This document shows, piece by piece, positions 10,678 to 22,345 of a DNA stretch of 64,000 nucleotides. The notes beneath the pieces are model-generated. The model saw only the letters and a program-made list of their open reading frames with translations, had not been told where the DNA came from and did not search any database. Made by a program: the position numbers and the translations under genes. Source of the DNA: Hydrangea macrophylla (Eukaryota > Streptophyta > Magnoliopsida > Cornales > Hydrangeaceae); the NCBI GenBank assembly GCA_033977485.1, contig CM066987.1, positions 87,886,588 through 87,950,587 on the forward strand, read 5' to 3'. The first letter of the stretch is position 1. Every line of letters starts with the position of its first letter.

Positions 10678-13600
10678 TGTGGACCGTGAATTGCGGAGAG
10701 GGGGTGTTGGCATTCCTTGATAATGTCCCGAGATGGATCTAAGGAGCACACTTCAAGGAACTAGAACTTACTCACGCGATCCTAGAGACAAAGAGTCGCC
10801 ACCTAATTTTTATAGGGAATTAGAAAACCCAAGTTTGACTCACCCAAAATTGAATAAGGACACTCGCCCTTCATAACTAGAAACTAGGTTCAGGAGTCTT
10901 GGTACGAGAGGGGAAGGAGCCCAAGCAGGACTAAAGCACCCCCTCCTCGCCCTACCGAACGGTAGGCCTTGATTCAAATATCCTTGTTCTTAATTCATAA
11001 TTAGTGTTGTTTCCTCAAACATACTAGATAATATATACATGTCAAAAGGGAACATCTAATGAAAATCATTTTAAGAGATTAAATCAAATATCAATCGGAT
11101 GCACATGCAATACGAGGGAGAGGTATACTCACAGTTGAAACATGTCATGATATGCCCCGGACCGATGAAAATAAAGGAAACATGTCATGATATGCCCCGG
11201 ACCGATGCAAATAAAGGAAACATGTCATGATATACAAGAGGGAACGAGAAGACTTACATTGGGTTGACTCAAGCGGAGCTGCAAAAAGCAAAAGATAGGA
11301 AACACGCAATGCAATCATGCAACAATCCTAGATAAAATGTCTCTAACATATAAACATATAAACAAGACTATCCTAAAGGAATTGTGTCATTGAAAACAAA
11401 ATTGTAAATCTAGAAAAATTCTAAGAGAAAGGATAGAGATATTACACGATACATGGGCACTAAGCCACATGTAGACAAGCCAAACCCACAAATCAAAGTC
11501 CGGATTCACGGCATTCAATTCTCTACACTAAGACACCAAGGAATACTCGAGCATTGCAAAAATACAAGCAAACAAATGATATGCATGAAAAACAAGAAGA
11601 TGTCATCAATCAAATTTCCAGATTCAGTAACCTCTATTGAATACTACCAAAAGTGATGTGAAACATGAGATGGGTTAAAACCCTTTTTCAGAAAGTTAGA
11701 TACATGTCTTAGAGAACTTCTCCAAAAAGTATAACCTCATTACCATTTTTAAAGTTTGAGAAATAAGAGTTTTGGGAACAGTGGACCAAGACAGTCCACT
11801 GTTCTTGTAAAAATCGTAATTAATTCTATAAAAATCATGTGAAGCTCTATTTGGTTCCAAAAGAAAGCTATTTCATTTTAGTTTATGGTAAAAATAATTC
11901 GATGGACATGTCTTGAGATTAAGGTCTTTGAAAAGTTGTTTTAACCAGACTCTGTTATTCTAGAAATTTGGTATCATTTGTCAAAGGCATGCAAAACATA
12001 ATAGAAATTCATAAATCACGTTAATCAAGTTAATCTAAGCTTTTGATCTCTCATCCATTTATTCTAGATGATTTTTAAACCAAGTTTTATTCATCAATTG
12101 TTGTTGAGTGATCAAGGTATAATCATTTTGTATACATAATCATGATTGTAGTTAAACATAGAAAATTCCAGAATAGTTGTATAAACTCTAATGCTTAGAA
12201 AACAATCTTAACTCAATCGTATGCTCACAATTTTACATCGCCATATAGATATATGAGTTAAGAATCATCCTCAAAAAGCGGATCATCGATAACTATTATA
12301 TATTTTCTAAAACTCAAGCACAAAGGGACTATGTTCAAATTTGTCAACCGATTTCTCAACAATTTCTAACAATAGCATATGGATCCTAAGGGTTGTCAAA
12401 ACGGATCAAATGAAAGCTACTTCATCAAAGTTTACCCAAAAATTTGAAATTCATCAAACTATGGGTTTTGGGGGACCAAATCGTATGGACAAAACCAATC
12501 TGTTTTGCTGAATTTTATCTAGTTCATTTTAAAGTGTGAGAAAAACATCTTAGGTGATGGTTAAAGCTTATTAGAGAGATCAAACTCATAGATCAACTTA
12601 GTTATCTGAATTCCCAATCAGTTTAGCCCTCAAGTTCTATGAAGAACTTTAGATCATGGATCAAAGGAACTTACAAATATCCTATTGGAGATGAAATTCA
12701 ATAGGAATCCTAGGTAATAGGAATAATCAAGACATAGGTATGAACATAGGAATCATCCTTCTCATAGATATACTTTCAAACCATCATAGAATTCAAAATA
12801 GATACATACACATAATCATGTATGTATGGATCTAAACTATAATAAAAGAATGAAATTAAAATTAAAAATCAAAGTGAAAATCAATCCCTAATTAAGAATT
12901 ATCAATAAAATCAAAGAGACTTGGATCTAGCTATGTTAGTGTGTGAAGAACAAGAGAGGAAGAAGATGAGTGTTCATAACAAAGAAAATAAAAGTAAACT
13001 AGATCCAAATACTATAGATCTATATACAAAAATAGGAATTAGAGATGAATTATGATGTCTACCTCTTGGAGGATTCTCAATTATGCAATCAAAGTTAATT
13101 TGAAAAGGCTTCTTCTTCAAGCACTCATCCATAGAAGTTAAGAGAGGCAATTGAAGTCCGATTATCTATTTCTCTAATCTAATTATCTTGAGATTAGTTT
13201 AGAAAATTTTAATTCATAATTCTCTCTCTAGAAATCTCTAAAATTCAATGTATGTGTATGTATATCTTCAAGTATATTCAAGGTATACTTAAAGCTTCTT
13301 TAAGATCATTCCACCATGATCTTATATGAGGTGCATGGGATCTATATATAGAGTTTTAAAAACTTAACTCTTAAGTTTTAGGGTTAAAATAGAGATTTTA
13401 GAAGTCAAAAAAGGGTTAAAATGGCCATTTTAGTGCGTAAACGCAGTTTCTAAGCAATTTCCTCACAGAGGGAAGCTTCTGAAAGGGTCTGGAATGCAAA
13501 AACCTCAACAGAGGGGGCATATGTGAGGTTACAGCTTAGGTGGGACCCACCACCCCCTTTGTGGGACTCACCATTTACTATTTGTGCTTCCCTGGTTGCC

Positions 13601-13900
13601 CTTATGTCTTATTTCAAATTTTACGTGCACTGCTTTTCCAGATTTGTGTAAAAATGCTTTTTGGTGTCTGAAATCATCCATTTACGTTAGGAAAAACAAA
13701 AATCTAAAAAAATCAAGAAATTTAAAATCTAAGAAAATCAAGAAATTACAAATACAAGAATGCAATGCAATGCTGGGTAGAGGCTGCTAAATCAAAGCTG
13801 CTGCTGGTCATGATCCACTGGAGCTGCCTACTATCCTTTCCAGGAACCAGACAAGGGCATAGTTCAACCACGCGAAAGGACAGAGACTACATAAACAACA
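10678..13900 (-). mobile_element. Tat-type LTR, minus strand ('D'), right border uncertain
   Basis: Read on the minus strand it ends ...GGTCCACA at 10678 and carries, just upstream, AAAATTAGGTGGCGACTCTT (about 10790-10815). The R/U5 block with GGGTGCTTTAGTCC and GGGCTCCTTCCCCTCTCGTACC (about 10895-10945) also matches the LTRs of elements A and B. A TATATATAG box lies at about 13346-13355 on the minus strand. CATGT (10673-10677) directly outside is a possible target duplication. The far border (TG) was not found; 13900 is an estimate. No internal region follows, so it is a solo or truncated LTR. Confidence 0.6.
11137..11237 (-). repeat. 40-bp tandem repeat in LTR D
   Basis: Two full copies and one partial copy of GAAACATGTCATGATATGCC followed by CCGGACCGATG and AAATAAAG (11137-11176, 11177-11216, 11217-11237). 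Confidence 0.85.
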
Positions 13901-14189
13901 ACACAGATGAAATGTTACTATCCTAGGATGCTGATGTAGTATGAAAACGTGAATGTGCACGTGCTGGAGGAATCATCCTCAAAAGTTCTAGATGCCAAAT
14001 CTAATAAAAGGGATGGAACGTCTCACTCTCACAATCAAAATTGTCTAGAGAGAAGTATGATATCTGTATCTTGGATGATTCTCGAAGTCTTGTTAGAGTT
14101 TTTCTTCTGAGTTTGAGGCTTATAGGTGTCGTCTATATCTTGGACGACTGGTGAAGTAGCAGAATATCTTGGATAAATTCAGAATCATG

Positions 14190-14770
14190 TCAAACAACTT
14201 CTGATAAAAAGTGTCTTAAGCTTGGACGATCTCTGAAATAAAACCCGGATGACTGATAAAGTGTCCTAACCCCTGGACGATTGCTGATGTAGAGTCCTTC
14301 TGCTGGGGACGACTGCTGATGTAGAGTCCTTCTGCTAGTGATAATTTGCTGATGTGGAGTCCTTCTGCTGGGGGCGATTTGCTGATGTGGAGTCATTTTG
14401 CTGGGGACGATTACTGATTAGATCCTTCTGTAGGGGACGATTTACTGATGTAGAGTCCTTCTGCTGGGGACGATTGCTGATATAGAGTCCTTTTGCTGGG
14501 GACGACTTGCTGATGTAGAGTCCTTCTGCTTGGAATGATTGCTGATGTAGAGTCCTTCTGCTTGGGACGAATCTTCTGTATTCCTGAAACAGGTCCTTCT
14601 TATGGGGACAAATCTTATATAATTTTGAAACAGGTCCTTCTGCTAGGGATAAATCTTCTGTAACAAGTCTGGAGGCAAATCTTCTAAAACAGGTCCTTCT
14701 TCTGGAGACAATTCTTCTGTTTTTTTAAAATAGGTCCTTCTGTTGGGGACAATCTTCTGTTCTGATGCAC
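14190..14770 (+). repeat. Tandem repeat array, 35-40 bp unit, first type
   Basis: More than ten degenerate copies of GCTGATGTAGAGTCCTTCTG followed by CTGGGGACGATT. Spacing and sequence decay towards both ends, where the unit changes to AAACAGGTCCTTCT. Minus-strand open frames across it are products of the repeat and not genes. Confidence 0.85.
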
Positions 14771-15180
14771 CAATTCTGAGAGATACATAGATTATGAGAA
14801 ATACCCTACTTTTGGAGGCAACCTCGATACATGATGCTGAGAGAAACCCTATATCTGGCGGCAATTCTGATACATGGTGCTGAGATATACCATACTTTTG
14901 GCGACAATTAATTCTGATACACGGATTCTGAGAGATACCCTACTTCTGGAGGCAACCCCGATACACGACGCTGAGACATACCCTACTTCTAGAGGCAATT
15001 TTGATACATGACGCTAAGATATGCCCTACTTCTAGAGGCAATTCTGATGCACGATTCACGAATTCTGATAGACACCCTTCCTCTGGATGTAATTCTGGTG
15101 CAAATTCTGAGATAAACCCTTTATCTGAAGGTAACCTTGATGCACGATTCTGAGAAATATCCTTTCTTCTGGGTTAATTC
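14771..15180 (+). repeat. Tandem repeat array, about 55 bp unit, second type
   Basis: About seven degenerate copies of GATACACGATGCTGAGA...ACCCTACTTCTGGAGGCAA. It directly follows the first array and has a similar purine/pyrimidine texture, suggesting a common origin. Confidence 0.8.
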
Positions 15181-15758
15181 AAAAAATTCTCTACTGGGAA
15201 CATTCTAGGATTCTGAAAATGCTCATATTTTGGAGGCCCCACTGACTCATATCGGTGCTTTGACCAGTTCAATCATTCTTGCAACACGTTGGGCTTATCC
15301 TGACCCTTTCTCAAATATCTTGCTCATGGTTTTAAAGATCCTGTATTCTGATTCGTTTTCTCCAAATCCATTATGGATGTAATTCTTGAGCGATAGTAGT
15401 CCCAAATGTCCATTTTCCAAGACAACTAATCAACCCAAAATAATTGGAGTTCACTGCAAATCATCATTTCTCAGATTATTTTCAAGCTGTGGTGCCCTCG
15501 ATTCTGTGTGTCTGGGGACTTTTCTTCAACTCTGAACGATTTTCAACCAAGATTCAAATTCCCACAGGTCTGATAGGTCTTTTGAGTACCTATCAAATGC
15601 AAATCAGAATTATGATACTGGGAACTTTATTTTGAACCCAGATTGGTCAGATCTTGATGTACAAGCCTTAAAATGGTTTGTTAGGTTTCCTAAAAAAATT
15701 AAGTGGCGACTCTTTCAAAATCAAAATGTGGCATGCCCAAATGCTGGTATCCACAATT

Positions 15759-15776
15759 TGGCGACTCTGCTGGGGA
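15759..15776 (+). promoter_or_regulatory. Primer-binding site of element C
   Basis: TGGCGACTCTGCTGGGGA lies 3 bp after the CCACA LTR end and is identical to the PBS boxes of elements A and B. This box is known from Tat/Ogre elements, whose primer has been reported as tRNA-Arg; I did not verify the tRNA. Confidence 0.75.
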
Positions 15777-17179
15777 TCGAGCCCAAGATCTCTAGTTTCG
15801 CAGACCAAATTTTTGATTCTGCGTTCACTCGAGGATTAGACTTGAAAATATCCTTTTATTCAAATAAAAAAATTTATGTGTGCCCGTTGCATTTCACTTG
15901 CATGTCCCACCTGTCGATTGCATGAAACTATGACCTTGGCGGCTCGGGGCAACCCGATCGGCAGAGTTACAATAGAGTCGTGTGATCACCCTTGATCTCG
16001 TACCATATGTTGGTATATAAAAACATCCACGTACAATTCAACCTTGTCTTGGGGGGTATATCAGATATTTATCAAGGAACAAAACCCCGACCTTTTGCGT
16101 AATAATTTCTATAGAACCTTTCGAAGTTAGGAAATCAATTCTTGACTAGGGTTATGTGCTAGGAAGTCTTGTATGCTTAAAAGAGATTATGTGGATGAAG
16201 ACCAAACTTACACAACACATGTAGGACGATTTACTAATCATCCTTTAGCAAGCCTTTCTATGTCCCTCGACATTTAAGGACATGCCAAATCATGATTGAG
16301 AAAATCATCCTTCTTGTGCCAAGTGAGGATTAAGCATCATCAACCTTTTATGATTATCCTGATACACAGAAAGTATGAAATTATCTAACTTCATGGTTCT
16401 CTTATTCCAAAGATCTTTTGTTTTCCAAATCAAAAGGTTTAACAAAAAAGTCATCCCATGTTTTTCCTTCAAAAAGTAATCCAAAAGGTTTTTCCAAACC
16501 AAAAAGTGTTCGAAAAATTAACCTAGCCTCTCTTTGAAAATCCAAAATGATTGCCCACATTGTTTTGAATGTTCCATTCTAAGATATCTATTAGAAATTT
16601 TTTATAAAATCATTCCCTCCATGTGTTTTTAAAACAAGAAAAGAAAGTCCAAAACTCTTTTTAAAACCTTTTTTCCCCCTTTTTTTAGAAGCCTTTTTAA
16701 TATCGACTTTTCCCTCTCAAAAGAAAAATGGGATGAAAGAATATCACAATGAAAGGAGAAATTGACATACTAACCGTGAAAAAGGATTTTATGTGTTTGG
16801 GTGTTAGGATACCATTATCCTTTTGTCATCATATAGAATGTATTCATATGACGTGCATCATCATTGTGGCATGTATGCGGTGCATGCATTTAGTTGCATC
16901 AAATCATCAAAGCATGTACATTTTTGCTCTCTCATCACATCAATCAATATCATTGTATACATGTAGAATACAAATTCACAATATGTTCTTTCCAATCAAG
17001 ATCAAAATAATCCAATAATTTCTCAAAAATCCCTTACTGTTCGACTCACTTGAAAATCAATTCTACATGACCTTTTCCCTATTTATGTTGTCAGATTTGT
17101 TTTAAGTGTGGAACAACTAGATCCCCTAGTGAGGACACTTCTAACCTTCTTAGGATCGTTTTCCTTGAATTAAGAGAAC

Positions 17180-18219
17180 ATGGATCATCATTTTGAGAGA
17201 ATGAACAAGCTACAAGCCATTGTTGAGCATTAAAATTTGAGGGTGAGTCAATTGGAGAAGGTAACGCTTGAGCTTTGTCAGTTACTCAAAGAGCAAGTGG
17301 ATTTAAAGGAGTTTCGATGAATAATTAGAGAAGGCAATAATGGATCACCTAGCCAAGCACCAAAGTCCATATCCAAGCCCAAATCACCGAAGCCCATATC
17401 CAAGCCCAACCAATCACCAAAGCCCAAACCCAATCTCAACCAATCACCAAAGCCCATATCCAAACTCAATAATTCACCAAAGCCCATATCTAGGCCCAAT
17501 CCCATCTAACCAAAGAGCTAATCTAAGCCCACATCTCAACCTAAATAATTCTAGCCTACCTTATATCTAAACCCAAAAGCTAACCTAAGCTCAAAGTCAA
17601 ATCCAAAATCAAACCAAGCCCGCAAACCAAGAACCTTCACTAGCCTTGGCATGCCATTATCCATAGCCCTTGATCACCTCCTCAAGAAGGGCCACCTTAA
17701 ACCCCTAGACCCAAGGCTATACCAAATCCTTTACCCCTCAAATTTAATCCATCCTTGTACGGCACCTGTCACCTGACTTAAGACCACGAGATCGATACTT
17801 ACTTGAAACTTAGCGATGAGATCCAAGAACTCATTGATCAAAACTCATCACTCCCATGCCAAATCCATCAAGTGACATTTGGCATAATGATCATGATTTG
17901 CAAGCCTTTCATTCTCCCATCTCTCAATCCCAGCCATCGCTAAGCACCCTCGAGGGATTTGTTGACTCCATAAGTGCAAAATGACCAACTGGCCCTGACC
18001 CAATCAATAAATTCAAAAAAAGGCATTGACAACACTTGGTATGAGTCAGAAGAACACTGTCTCGATAAAATTTGGGTCATGGACGTGGATGATTTTTCTG
18101 CACACATGCTATTGGGGAAAGGTGAACATGAAGGTTTAAATGATGCTAGTGATGTGATAGTGTTTAGAAATACTGCAATTGAAGTGAATGTGGATGCTTT
18201 TGAGGACCCAATAAATTGA
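17180..18219 (+). pseudogene. Gag relic of element C lacking the capsid region
   Basis: An ATG at 17180 opens a frame with a short coiled-coil-like segment (MDHHFERMNKLQAIVEH, then a stop and LRVSQLEKVTLELCQLL), interrupted by at least two stops. It runs directly into a proline/serine repeat (17342-17510, unit like NQSPKPISKP). The middle domain with the RFDGTGNP and SWFLTLE-type motifs, present in Gags A and B, is absent. The Gag tail is represented by a decayed counterpart of LDHLLKKGHL (about 17665-17700) and an acidic segment (17974-18219) with TWYESEE, like the WYESED of Gag B. It cannot encode a normal Gag. Confidence 0.6.
17355..17510 (+). repeat. 27-30 bp repeat encoding SPKPISKPN-type peptide
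   Basis: About five copies of AATCACCAAAGCCCATATCC-like units within the gag relic of element C. In frame they give a Ser/Pro/Lys-rich peptide repeat. Confidence 0.75.
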
Positions 18220-20900
18220 AAATCATTTGTGACACTCCAGTTGAGACCGAATGTAGTCTAGTATGGTCCATGATTGAGTCATGTCAAGTAGGAGTGAAAT
18301 GTCAAGTCCAGTTGAGTCTTCTATTCAGTCTGTTATCAAGTTTATTTTCAAGTCTTTTTTGTTTTTTCGAGTTTATCAAGTCAGTGATGTAATCCTCTTT
18401 CTCTACTAGTTGAATGAAATCCTATTTTGCTTGATTTAGTGTGCCAAGTCTTGAATATATAGATCATTAAACCAAAAAAAGGAAAAAGAAGAAAAAAAAA
18501 CCTTTTCAAATGAGCATGGAAAATACTTTGTTAATAAATCGTTGTATTGAAAAGGATCTCCAAGTGATCAAAGCAAATTTTGTTCCAAAACCAAATAGGA
18601 GTAGAGAATTAATTTGCTTTGCTTTAAGAATTCAAAGATAATTTTGATAAATCTTGAAAACATGCACTTGGAACTTCTTGAAGCTTGCTCACCATCCCCT
18701 TTTTTCAAACTTCAGGCCTAAAAGATGATCCCACAGTCCAAAGCCATAAACTTGGTCCTTGATGGTAGCCAAATATTTTAAATGAACTCCTTCTTCCAAA
18801 AAAAAGAAAAAGAAAAAGAAAAAGGAACTCGCTAGGATGAAAACCCGAATGACGCATAGGCAAAAGTTAGAGCTAAAATAAGATGCATGTTGATTTCAAA
18901 ATCCGAATCCTAGTCAGCCAAAATCATTAAGAGAATGAGAGCTAGCAAATAGAGAAAAGAAAGGAAAGAGAAAAGAAAAAACATAGAATAAATATGATTG
19001 AGAATTCTTGAGCACTTCAAAGTATATCATTGGCACATTAATTATCCCAAAGCTTTGTGTTGTTCTAAACAAAGAAAAGAAATTTGAAATTAAAATAGAG
19101 ATTTGAAAGTATCAATTAGTCTTTGCGAGAGGCTCAATGGCTAAGTGGGCCTAAAATAATGCAGAGATATCTTTGAGAAAACAAAGAGAGATTTGGAGGG
19201 CTGATATTGCTTTGTGAGTATGATAGAGTATGATTAAAATACGATGTGCTATGGGAGTTGTAAAGAGTGGCTGGATATTGTAAAGGTGAAAAGAATCAGC
19301 TGCCACAGACAAAAAAAAAGAGAAAAAAAGAAGAAAAAAAAAAGAAAATGAAAAAAGAAAATAAAATAGAGAAGTAGTTTATGTTCTCATCATCCTGTTC
19401 AAAAGCTACCACAAGGGACCCATTTCAGAAAACCTACCCAAGAAAGAGCACTCATTGGACCCATATAGATACATGGCTCGAAAAGCCACCAATTCATGAA
19501 GCCTTATTCTTTCAAAACCTGCAGAGTAGATGAACTACGTTTTGACCTGATTCCACTTGGGGATACATAGGTAGGCTGCGCAGTTTGGTCACAAACATCG
19601 TTGCACCACATGATATTTCTCTTTTAATCTTCAACCAATCTACTATAGGATCTGATACCCATTTGGGGATAAGTAGGTGGGCCTTCCAAGGCTTTCAGTC
19701 CAAAAAGAACCCGACCAAGCATTGTCTCGTCCCTTAAACTAGGGGTAAACTTGTGTTTGCCCAAAAGCTACATTATCACCCTTGCCATCTTAAGGCATCT
19801 TTCTTTTAGGCCTAGGCTGAACTACTTTGGACCTGATTTCCACTTGGGGATACGTAGACAGCCTGCACAGTTCAGTAACAAACATCGTCTCACTACATGA
19901 TATTTGTCTTTAAAGCCTCAACCGAACTACTATATGACCTGATGCCCATTTGGGGATAAGTTGGCAGCCCTCCCAAGGCTTTCGGTCCAAAAAGAACCCG
20001 GCCAAGCATTGTATTGTCCCTTAAACTAGGGGCAGATTTGCATTTTCCCAGAAGCTACATAATTACCCCCGTCATCTCAGGGTATCTTTCTTTTAAGCCT
20101 TGGTCGAACTACTTTGGACCTGATTCCCACTCGGTCTGTGAACACCAGTAACATCGTTTACGCCTGTAGATCCCTCATTCCAAACAAGGGGCAAACTTCA
20201 TTTGCCTAGAGTCACATATGAATTGCCAAACCAGGGGCAAACTCTGTTAGCCTGACCCCATGTTCCCTTAATGATGGGTTGACCCACCTCATCCCATTCA
20301 CACAGATTGCCTCTAAGATAGGAGAAACTATGCTTGAGGCATCCCTGTGCCATCATCTTCCCAAAACCCATTGGAATTAGCCTACATGCTCTTTATCACA
20401 TCCCCATACTAGGGGCAACCATCGTTTTCTAAAGCCCCATTTATCCTGGAAGCAAGCCTCAAAGTTCTATTCAAACTAGGGACAAACTTTGTTTGCCAAA
20501 ATTCCTCTATCCTAGAGGCAAGTTCTCAAGAAATAAAGTTTGTTTTGGAAGGATTGACATAGAGTGCCTTTTATTCTATAAGCTAAAGCACTAATTTGAA
20601 GCACACTCTAGATGGGCAATGAATTCACTAAATCAAAAGGGCAAAGTCTTCAAAGTTTAGATTTATCAACAAAGCACTACCATGATAAGATGATGAATAA
20701 ATAAAAGTAGAGATGATACATTATTCATGATGAAAGCTCATAGATTCATAATAATGCAGAGTTTGAGTCAGTCGTCTTGTGTAACTGCTTTTGTTATGTC
20801 TATCCTCTGATGAGTCAATAATGGTCTCATATGTGTGGATTTAAGATGATGAATAAAGGTTTGAAAAGTATCCATAAGCATCCCAAGAGCAATGCAAGAT
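18220..20900 (+). other. Noncoding 3' region of element C
   Basis: No gene is seen. From about 18240 it is homologous to element A around 27790-29530: a GTTGAGTCT-rich stretch, GAATGAAATC and CATTTTGCTT blocks, A-rich (AAAAG)n tracts (18474-18502, 18798-18825, 19308-19370), ACTCGCTAGG...CCGAA with GCAAAAGTTAGAGCTAAA, repeated CTGATTCCCACTTGGGGATA with CGTAG (about 19545-20130), and repeated AGGGGCAAACTTC words (about 20170-20490). Confidence 0.65.
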
Positions 20901-21099
20901 GAAGTTTTAAACACTATCACAACACAATGCTAAAGTGGAAATATGAGAAAGGTCCAAGACTAGGGGCAAAAGTGATTTCCCTATTTGGACACAATCATTA
21001 TGCTTTTTCCAATGGGTCTGCACATGCAGAAAATCATTCTTTCCAAAGATCGCTAGGGCAGCACAACTCCCTTCGTAACCCCATCAGCTCCATTCAAAT

Positions 21100-21785
21100 T
21101 CTTGAAGTCTGAGGACTCCCCATTTTTATGAAATCAAATATTTTGAGTTCGAGGACTCCGTGACTTCTGTAAAATCATATCTTTAAGTGTGAGGAATCCC
21201 CATTTTTGTAACATCGAGTCTGAGGACTCCCAAACTTTTGTGAAACCAATTCTTTGAGTCTGAGGACTCCCAAACTTTGAAAAATCAATTCTTTGAGCTC
21301 GATGACACTCTATTTTTGAAAAACCAATTCTTTGAGTCTGAGGACTCCCTATCTTTAAAAAATCAATTCTTTGAGTCTGAGGACTGCCCAACTTTGAAAA
21401 ATCAATTCTTTGAGTCCGAGGACTCCCCAAATTTTGAAAAATCAACTCTTTGAGTCCGCGGGCTCCCCAAATTTTGAAAAATCAACTTTTTGAGTCTGCG
21501 AACTCCTGAAATTTTGTGAAATCAATCCTTTGAGTCTGAGGACTCCCCATTTTTATAAAATTAATTATTTGAGTTCGAGAACTCCCCATTTTTGTAAAAT
21601 AATTTCTTTGAGTTTGAAGACTCTTGAATTTTGAAGAAATAAGTTCTTTGAGTAAGAGGATTCCCGAACTTTGGTAAAATCAATTCTTTGAGTCACAGAT
21701 TGACTCCAAATCAAAGTATTTCTCGACAAAAAATCAATTCTTTCAAGTCACGGATTGACTCCAAATCAAAACCTTTTTGGATCGA
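21100..21785 (+). repeat. Tandem repeat array, about 40-bp unit, in element C
   Basis: At least fifteen degenerate units of TTTGAGTCTGAGGACTCCC followed by AAATTTTGAAAAATCAAT. The last units change to AGTCACGGATTGACTCC. Minus-strand open frames here are repeat artefacts. Confidence 0.9.
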
Positions 21786-21795
21786 GAATTCAGTT

Positions 21796-21838
21796 ATGAT
21801 GATGATGATGATGACATCATCATCATCATCATTATCAT
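21796..21838. repeat. (ATG)n-(CAT)n palindrome
   Basis: Six to seven ATG/GAT triplets are followed at once by CAT/ATC triplets, making a near-perfect inverted repeat able to form a hairpin. It lies about 10 bp left of the insertion site of element A. Confidence 0.9.
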
Positions 21839-22139
21839 CATACATGTTGTAGACACCCCATTTTGTCGGCTACCAGATTTAGGAGACCCATAGCTTGGTG
21901 GTTCACAATGATCGCAAAAGACTCAAAAGGACTCTCAGAAGTCAGCTCCATCTCTCAGAATGCTCAGAATGACCAAAATGCCCCTAAAAGCCCAAAAAAA
22001 CTCCCAACTTTGGTCCCAAAGTTCTGAAAACATGCTACGTCATAAGGAAAGCAATAAAATGAGTTCTTAAGAGAAATCATATGAAATCGTCAGCTCCCAG
22101 AGACCCCCGGAAGTCCCGGAAGTTCCCGGAAAGTCCCCG

Positions 22140-22345
22140 TTGACCGGTTTGACCAAGGTTTGACTAGGTTTGACCAAGTTTGACCGAATTCATCCGAATT
22201 CACCAGAATCATTTTAAATCATGGGAAAAGTGTTAAAACAAGTTCCAAAAGAAAATTGAGCGAAAACATCAGCTCCCGGGAACTCCCGGAGGTTTCCAGA
22301 ACTTCTTGGGAATCCCAGGTTTGACCAGTTTGACCAGAATTTGAC
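22140..22345 (+). promoter_or_regulatory. TTGAC (W-box-like) clusters in 5' LTR U3 of A
   Basis: Five TTGACC/TTGACT words lie in 22140-22184 and three more in 22321-22345, all in the sense direction and about 650 bp upstream of the TATA box. TTGAC[CT] is the core bound by plant WRKY factors, so stress-inducible transcription is plausible but unproven. Confidence 0.5.

Larger units (their letters stand above)
13901..15755 (+). mobile_element. Upstream region of element C ending in a Tat-type LTR 3' end
   Basis: The segment ends GGTATCCACA at 15755, immediately before a Tat-type PBS, and contains AAATTAAGTGGCGACTCTTT (about 15697-15715) as do LTRs A, B and D. The last 60 bp therefore look like an LTR terminus. 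The preceding 1.8 kb has little resemblance to LTR B apart from this end and is dominated by tandem repeats. The LTR start was not located, so this may be a diverged LTR or a chimaera. Confidence 0.5.
15756..21842 (+). mobile_element. Decayed Tat-related element C, internal region
   Basis: The region starts with a PBS (15759-15776) and a leader closely matching that of element B: GTGTGATCACCCTTGATCTC, ACTATGACCTTGG and ATGAAAGGAGAAATTG occur in both. Then come a gag relic (17180-18219) and about 3.5 kb of noncoding DNA containing GGGGATACGTAGGCAG-like and AGGGGCAAACT-like repeats, shared with element A. No protease, RT or integrase was found. Element A inserted at 21843-21847. The 3' LTR of C is not evident on either side. 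Confidence 0.65.

Noticed and set aside
14270..14560. CRISPR-like array
   Set aside because: Unit lengths and sequences vary, there are no unique spacers between exact repeats, and the context is a plant retroelement.
14190..14864. Minus-strand open frames of 68 and 73 codons
   Set aside because: They are translations of the degenerate tandem arrays; the peptide repeats follow the DNA repeat unit and show no domain.
15930..15965. tRNA-like sequence GGCTCGGGGCAACCCGATCG
   Set aside because: It does not fold into a cloverleaf with proper arms, and it is part of the retroelement leader shared with B.
21134..21445. Minus-strand 103-codon frame with repeated GSPQTQRIDFSK peptide
   Set aside because: It follows the 40-bp tandem array exactly and is a repeat artefact rather than a gene.
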